DNA of 64,000 nucleotides. Origin: Leptospira stimsonii (GTDB lineage Bacteria; Spirochaetota; Leptospiria; Leptospirales; Leptospiraceae). The first letter of the stretch is position 1. Every line of letters begins with the position of its first letter. The stretch covers positions 128,219-192,218 of the forward strand of contig NZ_QHCS01000008.1 in NCBI RefSeq assembly GCF_003545875.1. The letters run 5' to 3'. This document shows positions 56,600 to 64,000 of this stretch, one piece after another. A program made the translations under genes and the position numbers. A model generated the notes under the pieces. The model was not told the origin of the DNA. It did not search any database and was given only the letters and a program-made list of their open reading frames with translations.

Positions 56600-56628
56600 T
56601 TGACAAATATATTCATCTTGTATACACT
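56600..56628 (+). promoter_or_regulatory. Promoter between divergent HTH genes, copy 2
   Basis: TTGACA at 56600-56605 with TATACA (15-bp spacing) or TACACT (17-bp spacing) as -10. The ATTAATGT operator of copies 1 and 3 is absent. Confidence 0.5.
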
Positions 56629-56664
56629 TGATTTTATGCATTTATTCGCCATTTAGGAGGTTCT

Positions 56665-56988
56665 ATGCCAGACCAGTATCCGGAAAGCAGAAAAAGAGCC
56701 TTCTGGTGGCCCTTTCACGCTCAAAAAGCCTCCTTTGAGCAAACAAAATCTAATAGTAACGGGGAAATCTCAGAAGAAGAACGGAAATCTTTCTTCGATC
56801 GACTTAGAACAGCGAGAATAGAAGTAAATCTAACTCAAGCTCAAGTTTCTGAGAGATTAGGAAAGTATCAAAGTTATATGTCAAAGATTGAATCTGGTAA
56901 GAAGAGATTGTTTATCGAAGATTTCATCCGACTATGCGAATTTTATAATAAACCTCCTGAATATTTCTATTCCGTATTTTCTAAGTGA
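56665..56988 (+). CDS. XRE-family HTH regulator, defence cassette 2
   Basis: 107 aa with AGGAGG upstream of ATG. ESRKRAFWWPFHAQKASFEQTKSNSNGEISEEERKSFFDRLRTARIEVNLTQAQVSERLGKYQSYMSKIESGKKRLFIEDFIRLCEFYNKPPEYFYSVFSK is nearly identical in its HTH to the proteins at 32461 and 60512 and keeps the WWPF N-terminal element. Confidence 0.88.
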   Translation: MPDQYPESRKRAFWWPFHAQKASFEQTKSNSNGEISEEERKSFFDRLRTARIEVNLTQAQVSERLGKYQSYMSKIESGKKRLFIEDFIRLCEFYNKPPEYFYSVFSK

Positions 56989-57013
56989 TGATTTTATGAA
57001 ATCGAAGAATTTT

Positions 57014-57096
57014 GCCCGAGTAAAATCTGCGAAGCAGTTTTAACGAGGGCAAGAAGGGAACGATTGGCTTTGGTGCCCGATCGCGAAGCGTTCGGG
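57014..57096 (+). terminator. Conserved double hairpin after XRE gene, copy 2
   Basis: CCCGAGTAAAATCTGC-GAA-GCAGTTTTAACGAGGG, then CCCGATCGC-GAA-GCGTTCGGG (57076-57096). Confidence 0.5.
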
Positions 57097-57148
57097 TGAA
57101 GCGGTTACTGCTCTTCAAAAAATGCGAAAACAGCCACAGACGGAAAGA

Positions 57149-57664
57149 TTAAATATACATCAATTCAGATGTGTCTTGCATTGAAGGGTTATTGAACGAT
57201 CTTTTAAACGAATTAAGATTAAGTATAGATCTATTCCAATTAACAGTTTCACTCAATAGATTCCACATTTTTTTACGACTTTGAAGAGAGAATGGAGTTA
57301 TTTTTTTCGGATGATGATAAACATTCAAATTTCCAAATTCATCAATAGTTAATAGTCCAACATTATATTTTTGGAATTCATCTATCAATCTGTTTATATC
57401 GCCTAAACCCGCATCATCTAGAACAACATATGAAAGCGACGCAAAACTGTAGTATCGAAATGCTTGTGTTAAAGCTTGCGACCAATTTTTTAGCTTTAGT
57501 TCAAATGCCACGATATCAAATGAAGTATGGTTCTCAAATCCGATAACTACATCAGGTTTCCCATGAAATCCACGAACCTCGGTTTGAATCTTTATGCACT
57601 GCAATCTTTTAGAGATTTCAGAGACAAAAACTTTTTTTAGATCCTCTTCTTTGGAAAAATTCAT
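57149..57664 (-). CDS. PD-(D/E)XK nuclease-like protein
   Basis: About 171 aa from ATG 57664, whose ATGA overlaps the stop of the upstream gene. VRGFHGKPDVVIGFENHTSFDIVAFELKLKNWSQALTQAFRYYSFASLSYVVLDD has the PD-(D/E)XK core (KPD, then FELK with Glu-x-Lys) and the following QAFRYY helix common to Vsr/NucS/HsdR-N-like nucleases. Likely the effector of the three-gene operon. Exact family not recognised. Confidence 0.75.
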   Translation of the reverse strand: MNFSKEEDLKKVFVSEISKRLQCIKIQTEVRGFHGKPDVVIGFENHTSFDIVAFELKLKNWSQALTQAFRYYSFASLSYVVLDDAGLGDINRLIDEFQKYNVGLLTIDEFGNLNVYHHPKKITPFSLQSRKKMWNLLSETVNWNRSILNLNSFKRSFNNPSMQDTSELMYI

Positions 57665-58842
57665 ACATCCCTCAAAAATTTTTCGTACATTGGAATTACA
57701 TTCAGCCAAGAATTCAGGTGGGACCCATCACTATTGTCATCAAGTCGGACCCCGCTATCTGCAATATCGTTAAATAGCGCAATAGAATCTAGCAATTTTT
57801 GCTTCACAAAACCAATTCTATCAGAAATATTCATTGGCAAAGAAGCTATTTGTGCTGAATAACTGCAAAAATAGTGTAAATATGGCTCTTTCTTCTGGAA
57901 ATGCCAATTATAGTCAGGCACAAACATTTCTGGCTTATAAGGTGAATCATCAAATAGGGAAGAATATTCTCCATACAGATTTTTTAACGCTGCTAAGTAG
58001 TTATAGTCTATCCATTGATTCAACCTAGAAGAATAGATCCTTGGATTTGGACCATGGATTTTGGAATTTTCGACAGTGGTAAATCGCTTAATATCAAAAG
58101 ACCTAAGATTTTCATAAATACCGACTGTCACTACATCAACTTCAGCCAATGAATAAAGCAAGCCCTCATTGTTACAATAACCGATTATTACTTCATAGTC
58201 ATTTAATTTAAGATATTTAATAAATCTAAGAGCATTAAATAGGAAATCAATATCCTTGATTTGCTTTGAAGTCGAATTATTCTCAAAAATTAAATAAAAT
58301 CCATTTATTCCTCGTAAAGACGTTGCCCAAGTCAATACCTCATCAAAGCGTTCAGGAGTTTTTAATTGATAATCCTTCACAATTAAAGTGCAAATAACTT
58401 TCTTATCGGGATCAGTTGAAGCTGTGCTTTTTAAAAAATTATCAAATATTTCTTTCTTGAATGAATGCAAATAATTTGGAGGCCAGACCTCATAATATCT
58501 TGCTGGAATAGTAAAGTATTTAACTCCTATTTCATTCTGATAATTGATACATTTAAGAGCAGATTCTTTTGATATAGTTTGAAATTCTTGAGTATCCGCT
58601 CCTGCACTTATAACTGCAGGAAAATAATCATATGATGCTAGATTGGCCTTGGCATCACCGATTAGATAATATTGTGGATCTAAAATACTAAGCGTTCTAA
58701 TAGAATCCGAAAATATATTAAGAAGTTTTGACTTTTCAATATTTACAGGCGAGAGAACAAATCCTTCCCCTACTGAGTCATTCGAGAAACTATCAATATT
58801 CCATTGATATCTAAAGCCCAACTGATGAAAAATTCTAGGCAT
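57661..58842 (-). CDS. Unknown 393-aa protein of kinase-nuclease operon
   Basis: From ATG 58842 (MPRIFHQLGFRYQWN), overlapping the kinase stop by 8 nt. No signal peptide or membrane helix. Repeating beta-alpha units with strand-like YYLIG, KYFTIPARYYEVWPP, KVICTLIVKDYQ, INGFYLIFEN, YEVIIGYCN and VDVVTVGIYE suggest a TIM-barrel-like fold, perhaps distantly like tRNA-guanine transglycosylases, but no catalytic motif is secure. A late WxxxxxxYLHYFCSYSAQIASLP segment is distinctive. Placement between a Ser/Thr kinase and a nuclease suggests a sensor or regulated partner. Not recognised as any known defence protein. Confidence 0.65.
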   Translation of the reverse strand: MPRIFHQLGFRYQWNIDSFSNDSVGEGFVLSPVNIEKSKLLNIFSDSIRTLSILDPQYYLIGDAKANLASYDYFPAVISAGADTQEFQTISKESALKCINYQNEIGVKYFTIPARYYEVWPPNYLHSFKKEIFDNFLKSTASTDPDKKVICTLIVKDYQLKTPERFDEVLTWATSLRGINGFYLIFENNSTSKQIKDIDFLFNALRFIKYLKLNDYEVIIGYCNNEGLLYSLAEVDVVTVGIYENLRSFDIKRFTTVENSKIHGPNPRIYSSRLNQWIDYNYLAALKNLYGEYSSLFDDSPYKPEMFVPDYNWHFQKKEPYLHYFCSYSAQIASLPMNISDRIGFVKQKLLDSIALFNDIADSGVRLDDNSDGSHLNSWLNVIPMYEKFLRDV

Positions 58843-59638
58843 ATTGTAAATCCTCAATTATTTTATCCGAGTTATTATATCTTTTATATTGTTCAACTGA
58901 TAAGCTTTTCTTAAAATATTTAATCATTGGGTGATTTTTTAATTCATTCGATATATAGTAGTTCCCATTTAAAATATTCTCCGTTATAGACATTCCGCCC
59001 GCTTTACCTGGGTCAAAAGGATGAACACCGTAATATAATTCTAACATTACAATAGCCAGAGAAAACATATCACTCCTTGGGCCGATTTGACCTTGATGAT
59101 TTAGTAATTGTTCAGGTGAAGAATATTGGTATGAACCTGGACCTTGAAAGGTTCCCAAGGCAGTTAATGATTCGCTATTATTAAATTTTGCAATTCCTAG
59201 ATCGATAAGTACAAATAATCCATCATCGGTTATCAGAATATTTTCCGGCTTAACGTCACGATGAACAATGCCCTGCTCCCAAATGGTTTTCAGGGGATTG
59301 AGTAAACCTAATAAAACTTTTCTAACATCTTCTATGCTCGACGGACCGCTTATCTTTTTGCGAAGTGTTGTTTTAGAAATAAATTCTTCGACTATTAGAA
59401 ATTGATTTTTCATGAAATCAATTTTGAAATCATAGACTCTTGGAAAATATCCGCTATGATCATTCTTAAGAAATTCAACTTCGCGTCTAATTCTTTCAAG
59501 AGAATGCATTGAATCAAATGCACCAATTTTAATTACAACTTCTGGCTTTTCTGAATTTTTGGCTAAATATACTGTTTTTTGACCGCCTCTTCCCAATTCT
59601 TCAAGCAATGTAAAATCCTTTAAATAATCATCCACCAA
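58835..59638 (-). CDS. Ser/Thr protein kinase (Hanks type)
   Basis: About 268 aa, kinase domain only. LEELGRGGQKTVYLAKN (P-loop), VVIKIG (Lys), GIVHRDVKPENILI (catalytic loop near residue 127), LIDLGIAKF (DLG for DFG), GSYQYSSPEQLL (SPE for APE) and SDMFSLAIVMLELYYGVHPF; all key residues are present, so it should be active. No membrane or PASTA part: cytoplasmic. The TTG at 59638 with AGAGG upstream is preferred over a GTG at 59686. First gene of a translationally coupled three-gene operon. Confidence 0.88.
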   Translation of the reverse strand: MVDDYLKDFTLLEELGRGGQKTVYLAKNSEKPEVVIKIGAFDSMHSLERIRREVEFLKNDHSGYFPRVYDFKIDFMKNQFLIVEEFISKTTLRKKISGPSSIEDVRKVLLGLLNPLKTIWEQGIVHRDVKPENILITDDGLFVLIDLGIAKFNNSESLTALGTFQGPGSYQYSSPEQLLNHQGQIGPRSDMFSLAIVMLELYYGVHPFDPGKAGGMSITENILNGNYYISNELKNHPMIKYFKKSLSVEQYKRYNNSDKIIEDLQYA

Positions 59639-59700
59639 TGAGCAACCTCTTTTATATAAATTACTAAGCGATGAAATACCCTGCACTTAACAGATTAAAA

Positions 59701-59720
59701 GCCAGCCAAGGACGGCTGGC
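59701..59720. repeat. Conserved right-end hairpin, defence cassette 2
   Basis: GCCAGCC-AAGGAC-GGCTGGC; identical to 63581-63600. Confidence 0.7.
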
Positions 59721-59745
59721 GTCTTAATGAGGGGCGCGGCATGGC

Positions 59746-59941
<196 letters not shown>

Positions 59942-59953
59942 CCGCCCCGAAGT

Positions 59954-59989
59954 CTAATCGGCGACGCCAAGGACGGCGGAGACGATTAG
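59954..59989. terminator. Conserved left-end hairpin, defence cassette 3
   Basis: CTAATCG...CGATTAG outer stem around CGCC-AAGGAC-GGCG. Confidence 0.5.
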
Positions 59990-60026
59990 TAAATGCCTAT
60001 AAAATTGCGATTTAAGATTTAAATGA

Positions 60027-60440
60027 TCACTTCTTCTTCGAAAATTCAGAAGCAACATCGGCAATTATTTTTCTTTGCTCAGGAGAAATCTGTAATAAAG
60101 TTTTTACGATTTCTTTTAGCCCTTTTGTATTTTTGATCTTACTGAATAAAACTTTATCCTCATCCATCTGAAAAACCGGTCCTTCATCCGATGAAGAATA
60201 CAAAACAGGTTTAATCGATCTTGAATCATCTAAAAGCCAATCAAGGTTAATCTTATATCTTTCCTTAAAGGAAGTTAAGAACGTTTGAGACAACGATTCT
60301 ACTCTACCCTGAATAATATTGTTTAATCCGGCTGGAGTAATGTTTAACTCAGGAGCCGCTTCTTTTTGACTTTCACCGTGATCTTCAAGAACTGCTTGTA
60401 CCTTCTTTCCGACTAATTTTTCAGTTTTCTTTGAGGTCAT
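60027..60440 (-). CDS. CI-like HTH regulator, defence cassette 3
   Basis: 137 aa: GKKVQAVLEDHGESQKEAAPELNITPAGLNNIIQGRVESLSQTFLTSFKERYKINLDWLLDDSRSIKP, closely related to the cassette 1 protein, then LFSKIKNTKGLKEIVKTLLQISPEQRKIIADVASEF. Divergent from the XRE gene across an ACATTAAT/ATTAATGT operator, the same half-sites as cassette 1. Confidence 0.85.
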   Translation of the reverse strand: MTSKKTEKLVGKKVQAVLEDHGESQKEAAPELNITPAGLNNIIQGRVESLSQTFLTSFKERYKINLDWLLDDSRSIKPVLYSSSDEGPVFQMDEDKVLFSKIKNTKGLKEIVKTLLQISPEQRKIIADVASEFSKKK

Positions 60441-60467
60441 TAAAAATACACTAATAAAATATTTATA

Positions 60468-60499
60468 TTGACATTAATTCATTTTTGATGTATTAATGT
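60468..60499 (+). promoter_or_regulatory. Promoter/operator between divergent HTH genes, copy 3
   Basis: TTGACA (60468-60473) and TATTAA (60491-60496), 17-bp spacer, with ACATTAAT / ATTAATGT arms overlapping both hexamers. Confidence 0.7.
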
Positions 60500-60511
60500 A
60501 TCTGGCAATAC

Positions 60512-60856
60512 ATGGACGATAAATTAGTATCCAGAGAATATCCTCAGCCGGAAAGCAGAAAAAGACCCTTTTGGTGGCCCTTTCACGCTCAAAAAGCCTC
60601 CTTTGGTCAAACAAAATCTAATAGTAACGGGGAAATCTTAGAAGAAGAAAGAAAATCTTTTTTCGACCAACTTAGAAAAGCGAGAATTGAGTCGCATCTA
60701 ACTCAAACCCAAGTCTCTGCAAAACTCGGAAAGTACCAAAGTTATATGTCAAAGATTGAATCTGGTAAGAAGAGATTGTTTATCGAGGATTTTATCAGAT
60801 TATGCGAACTTTATAATAAACCTCCTGAGTATTTCTATTCCGTATTTTCGAAATGA
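60512..60856 (+). CDS. XRE-family HTH regulator, defence cassette 3
   Basis: 114 aa: ESRKRPFWWPFHAQKASFGQTKSNSNGEILEEERKSFFDQLRKARIESHLTQTQVSAKLGKYQSYMSKIESGKKRLFIEDFIRLCELYNKPPEYFYSVFSK. Third copy of the conserved regulator; N-terminal linker shared with copy 2, HTH closer to copy 1, which suggests recombination among copies. Confidence 0.88.
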   Translation: MDDKLVSREYPQPESRKRPFWWPFHAQKASFGQTKSNSNGEILEEERKSFFDQLRKARIESHLTQTQVSAKLGKYQSYMSKIESGKKRLFIEDFIRLCELYNKPPEYFYSVFSK

Positions 60857-60882
60857 TGATTTTATGAAATCGAAGAGATCCG

Positions 60883-60976
60883 CGCGAGTAAAATCTGCGA
60901 AGCAGTTTTAACGAGGATAATTTAGAGCGAGTTAAGTTAAATGAAGATTTGGCGTCCCGATCGCGGAGCGTTCGGG
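60883..60976 (+). terminator. Conserved double hairpin after XRE gene, copy 3
   Basis: GCGAGTAAAATCTGC-GAA-GCAGTTTTAACGAGG, then CCCGATCGC-GGA-GCGTTCGGG (60956-60976). Confidence 0.5.
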
Positions 60977-61048
60977 TGTCGCGGTTCTTACTGGGCCGCG
61001 ATGCAAGAACCGCGACAAGCGTTAATTAAGTTATGCTCTTTAAAGTTG

Positions 61049-63529
61049 CTATGAAATTGTTGTATAAAGTATGGTTCTATGAATATCCGTATACAATTGC
61101 CTTAGCATTTGATCATCCGGAAATACACTCACCCCTGCCTCTACTACAGATCTTATAGGACCTAAAAAGTCTCTTTTCTCTTCCCTTCTTGGGATTTTCC
61201 GATTTGCCCACTGTAGCGATTGATAGCCTAATATATGATAAGGCTTTGGATCGATGTCCGATCGAGAATCAATTAGATCCTTTAATTTCTGAATAGTCTC
61301 CATGAATTTTCCTTGTGACTCATCGCTAATTGTTTCAAGTAATTCTTTTTTAAGATCTAAATGGTACATCGTGATTAAAACTAAAGGATCCGATGGGGCC
61401 AGAGAATGAGCAGTAGCGACATGATTGTAAGCGTATGCCAATTCTCCAATTTCGATTTCGACAACAGCTCTTTGCAACCAATAGTGATGCTCTTCTTTAT
61501 AATAATCTTTCAAGTTATCATATACTTCATTGATCTTATCTATATCTTTGTTAGTAACATTAAGCAACAAGTCATGTCCAAGACAAATTTTAACTAACGA
61601 TTTAATTCTTTTATTTTTAGATAATTTCGAATCATAAGAAATAATCGCCGCCATCCTACAAATGCTTTCAAAATAAACATGCGCATTACCCTCTTCAACA
61701 ACTTTATCATATACATTACTCGCAATAACCCTATGCCGCAAGGAATAATACCCCGCCGAACTTTTCTCAAGCAACCCTCTCTGAACCATCTCATGCAAAG
61801 CATTAAGAAATTCAATATTTGGCATATTTAAAGAAAGGCTGATTTCAGAAGAAGAAAGCTTTGCCCCAAATCTGTTTGCAATAGCAATGATTGCATATAT
61901 TCCTTTTTTTGTATCATCTAAGTCCGTGAATTCATCCTTAATATATTTCTTCAAATCACTTCCCGAAGTAGCCTCTATCAAAGCAACAATCAACTGGCGA
62001 TCATTGTCATATTTACTTCTGAGAATTCTAAACCGTTCTTCTGAAGACTTAGACGTTAACTTGCCTAACATATCCTCCTTTTGAAGGAGAGCGAGAAGTT
62101 GAATAATTTCAGAATCATTGAGTTTTCCTGTTGAATACTCAATCAGCGTTGCATTAAGCAAGCTTTTATACTTAAAAATTCGATCGACTTTATTTGACCG
62201 ACATGATACTACGATGCACGAAACTTTATCTAATGCAATTACTTCATTTATATACTTAATAAAGTTATCCTTGTAAACGTGAATATCATCAATTACTAAA
62301 ATATCCAATTTATCAGTTGCATCAACGATGTTTTTTAACTTATTCCAAAAGAAATTAGAATCAGGGTCCAAATATCCTACGTTAAATCCGTCTCGAGAAA
62401 GTCTTAATGATAATCTCATAAGAGTCGTAGGTTTGCCATCGCCTGCCGTGCCGCTCAATAGATAAATTTTCCTTCTCTGCCCCTCTAACAACGGCTGGCC
62501 TTCTTCTTTCACTTTATCATAAAGCTCTTCTTCTACTTTTCTTGAAATTGTTTTGTTATTTAAAATATCACTCCAAATTGGCTTATAGCCAAGAAGAATA
62601 TGTCTTCGTTTCGATGGGCTTTCTTTTTTAGTTATTATATCCGGAATCAAAGGAACTGTAACTTCCTTCTTAATTTCTATAAGTCTTTGCTTTTTTCGTA
62701 AACTCACCTCTTGATATTTTGTCTCCAATTGACTCAATATCTTATTTGAAAATTCCTCCGCTGTCATTGGCACATGAGTAATGTTTCGTTCTCTCAACAT
62801 TAGCCTCTTCGCTTCTTTAATTGTTGGAGTAACAATAAACGATTCAGGACGAAGTTCATTATTGGATCTTTCTTTCAAGTCACGCAATTTCAGATGTTTC
62901 CATAGGATCTCTTCATCTAACTCACTACCTATGAAAATAAACATGCACTCATTCATTTCACTGGCGAGAATTTTATAATAAGGATGCTCAAATCCTTGAT
63001 GAGTCGCATAATCATCTACGGAAAATATTACGTTATTTGGTCCATCGGCCAATCTCCCATTGAGATGATAGACATCCATTACATTATAAGACTGTGTTGT
63101 GTTTTTATGAACTGTTCCAGAAATTGGATTTACTTTAATGCGTGGTGAGTATTTTCTATTTAAAACTTCAAATATATCATCTATATTGAGCGTATAAATT
63201 TTATTCCAAGGAAATTCTATATATCTTCTATAAAACTCCTGAACAGAATTCGGATCTATTTGAAATCTTTTATTAAGAAAATATTCTAATTCTTTGGGTT
63301 TCTTTTTTTGTACTATATTAAAAGTTTCTTTTAAGCCTGATCCGTCATAAGGAATCCTCACTACACCTTCTATTAGTGCCCACAATTCCTTAGCCAAATC
63401 TAAACCTAAAGGCAATGATTTACCTTGAGTATCCTTGCACTTTAAAGTAAATCCAGCTCCAGTAAATAAAATAATCTTCGACTCTAATCGGGTTTCTATT
63501 TGTCTTAAAATAGCTTTTTCATCAATCAT
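61049..63529 (-). CDS. SIR2-STAND NTPase, predicted anti-phage protein
   Basis: 826 aa. SIR2-like domain (about 10-260): IILFTGAGFTLKC, KIYTLNIDDIFEVLN, VMDVYHLNGRL (the usual His), FIFIGSELDEEILW. A linker, then a P-loop NTPase: YLLSGTAGDGKPTTLMRLSLRLS with Lys366 followed by Pro367 where Ser/Thr is expected, and KLDILVIDDIHVY as Walker B near 415. The C-terminal half is helical with winged-helix- and TPR-like segments. SIR2-STAND proteins are known to sense phage components and then destroy NAD+. Sole cargo of cassette 3. The Walker A Pro may impair ATP/Mg binding. Confidence 0.85.
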   Translation of the reverse strand: MIDEKAILRQIETRLESKIILFTGAGFTLKCKDTQGKSLPLGLDLAKELWALIEGVVRIPYDGSGLKETFNIVQKKKPKELEYFLNKRFQIDPNSVQEFYRRYIEFPWNKIYTLNIDDIFEVLNRKYSPRIKVNPISGTVHKNTTQSYNVMDVYHLNGRLADGPNNVIFSVDDYATHQGFEHPYYKILASEMNECMFIFIGSELDEEILWKHLKLRDLKERSNNELRPESFIVTPTIKEAKRLMLRERNITHVPMTAEEFSNKILSQLETKYQEVSLRKKQRLIEIKKEVTVPLIPDIITKKESPSKRRHILLGYKPIWSDILNNKTISRKVEEELYDKVKEEGQPLLEGQRRKIYLLSGTAGDGKPTTLMRLSLRLSRDGFNVGYLDPDSNFFWNKLKNIVDATDKLDILVIDDIHVYKDNFIKYINEVIALDKVSCIVVSCRSNKVDRIFKYKSLLNATLIEYSTGKLNDSEIIQLLALLQKEDMLGKLTSKSSEERFRILRSKYDNDRQLIVALIEATSGSDLKKYIKDEFTDLDDTKKGIYAIIAIANRFGAKLSSSEISLSLNMPNIEFLNALHEMVQRGLLEKSSAGYYSLRHRVIASNVYDKVVEEGNAHVYFESICRMAAIISYDSKLSKNKRIKSLVKICLGHDLLLNVTNKDIDKINEVYDNLKDYYKEEHHYWLQRAVVEIEIGELAYAYNHVATAHSLAPSDPLVLITMYHLDLKKELLETISDESQGKFMETIQKLKDLIDSRSDIDPKPYHILGYQSLQWANRKIPRREEKRDFLGPIRSVVEAGVSVFPDDQMLRQLYTDIHRTILYTTIS

Positions 63530-63580
63530 ATTTAATACCTTCGTTTTAAATGATGCTTTATATTATTTCCATTTAACGAA

Positions 63581-63600
63581 GCCAGCCAAGGACGGCTGGC
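63581..63600. repeat. Conserved right-end hairpin, defence cassette 3
   Basis: GCCAGCC-AAGGAC-GGCTGGC, followed by TCTTAATGAGGGGCGCGG. Confidence 0.7.
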
Positions 63601-63625
63601 GTCTTAATGAGGGGCGCGGCATGGC

Positions 63626-63808
<183 letters not shown>

Positions 63809-63852
63809 GCCGTGCACTAAGCAGAGGACAAAACTACCTTTTCCTAGTCAGG

Positions 63853-64000
63853 CCTAGGCATAAAACGTAAAGATTATTATCGTTTCTAATTGATGAGCAG
63901 TAATTAGAATCTTTTCTAATTTGACCTAAGCATAAAACGAAAAGATTATTATCATTTCTAATTGATGAGCAATAACTAGAATCTTTTCTAATTTGACCTA
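63853..64000. repeat. 72-bp tandem repeat at window edge
   Basis: Two copies (63853-63924 and 63925-63996) and the first 4 bases of a third. Each starts CCTARGCATAAAACG and holds a palindromic ATTAGAA-TCTT-TTCTAAT near its end. Copies differ at a few bases. No gene overlaps. Confidence 0.8.

Larger units (their letters stand above)
56085..59745 (-). mobile_element. Large regulator-guarded defence cassette 2 (kinase / unknown / nuclease)
   Basis: 3.66 kb without internal attC. Same left end (GCTGTGCCGTCGCCCCG + hairpin), same divergent HTH pair and same right end (GCCAGCC-AAGGAC-GGCTGGC hairpin, then GAGGGGCGCGGCATGGC) as cassettes 1 and 3. Boxes at both ends match exactly (GTTATCT / AGATAAC). 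Confidence 0.78.
59942..63625 (-). mobile_element. Large regulator-guarded defence cassette 3 (SIR2-STAND)
   Basis: 3.68 kb without internal attC; same ends, hairpins and HTH pair as cassettes 1 and 2, with a single SIR2-STAND cargo gene. Boxes match at both ends (GTTATCT / AGATAAC). Confidence 0.78.

Overview
Organism and overall nature. The window reads as chromosomal DNA of a spirochaete of the genus Leptospira. This is inferred from the style of the core genes: a membrane adenylate cyclase, a 7TMR-DISM diguanylate cyclase, exported lipoproteins with short permissive lipoboxes, and frequent TTG starts. The species cannot be fixed from sequence alone. Two compositionally different halves meet at about 22.6 kb.

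Left half (1-22.4 kb): ordinary core genome with moderate GC. It holds a 5'-truncated SAM methyltransferase, a ChrA-type chromate transporter, a large HAMP/class III nucleotide cyclase, a 7TMR-DISM GGDEF protein, a long-chain acyl-CoA synthetase, a DoxX-like protein, a DMT-like membrane protein, a COG2509 flavoprotein, a Bcr/CflA-type MFS pump and small stress-type genes (YCII, GyrI-like, DUF4180, OmdA/YdeI-like, TIGR00027-type methyltransferase). Two ArsR-regulator/SRPBCC operons have visible palindromic operators. The half ends in a small lipoprotein gene with a good terminator, followed by a decayed IS66 transposase fragment.

Right half (about 22.6-64 kb): one long cassette array. At least 36 related GC-rich sites of 150-196 bp alternate with AT-rich bodies of 0.1-5.3 kb. 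Each site starts with RYYYAAC-like and ends with GTTRRRY-like boxes joined by long inverted arms, which is the architecture of integron attC sites. Nearly all genes lie on the minus strand with their stop codon 8-30 bp from, or inside, the attC at lower coordinates. The array therefore reads right to left, and any integrase/attI would lie beyond position 64,000; none is present here. Cargo is dominated by 12 toxin-antitoxin cassettes (BrnTA, VapBC/PIN, MazEF, YafQ-DinJ-like, HigBA-like), plus nuclease-like proteins, a DUF262/DUF1524 (GmrSD-like) protein, SIR2-like proteins, membrane and exported proteins of unknown function, and seven copies of a 309-bp cassette with no gene. Several cassettes are broken: vapC, a J-domain membrane protein, a DUF2971 protein and an OLD-family nuclease.

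Most notable: three unusually large cassettes (31.9-37.2, 56.1-59.7 and 59.9-63.6 kb) share the same ends (hairpins with an AAGGAC or near-identical loop) and the same divergent pair of HTH regulators with an operator/promoter between them, but carry different anti-invader cargo. The cargoes are a BsuBI/PstI-type restriction enzyme with a C5 methyltransferase plus an OLD nuclease remnant; a tightly coupled kinase / unknown 393-aa protein / PD-(D/E)XK nuclease operon that I do not recognise; and a SIR2-STAND NTPase whose Walker A Ser/Thr is proline. They look like exchangeable, regulator-guarded defence cassettes. Every cassette checked also has cassette-specific inverted repeats extending about 10-14 nt outward from the core boxes.
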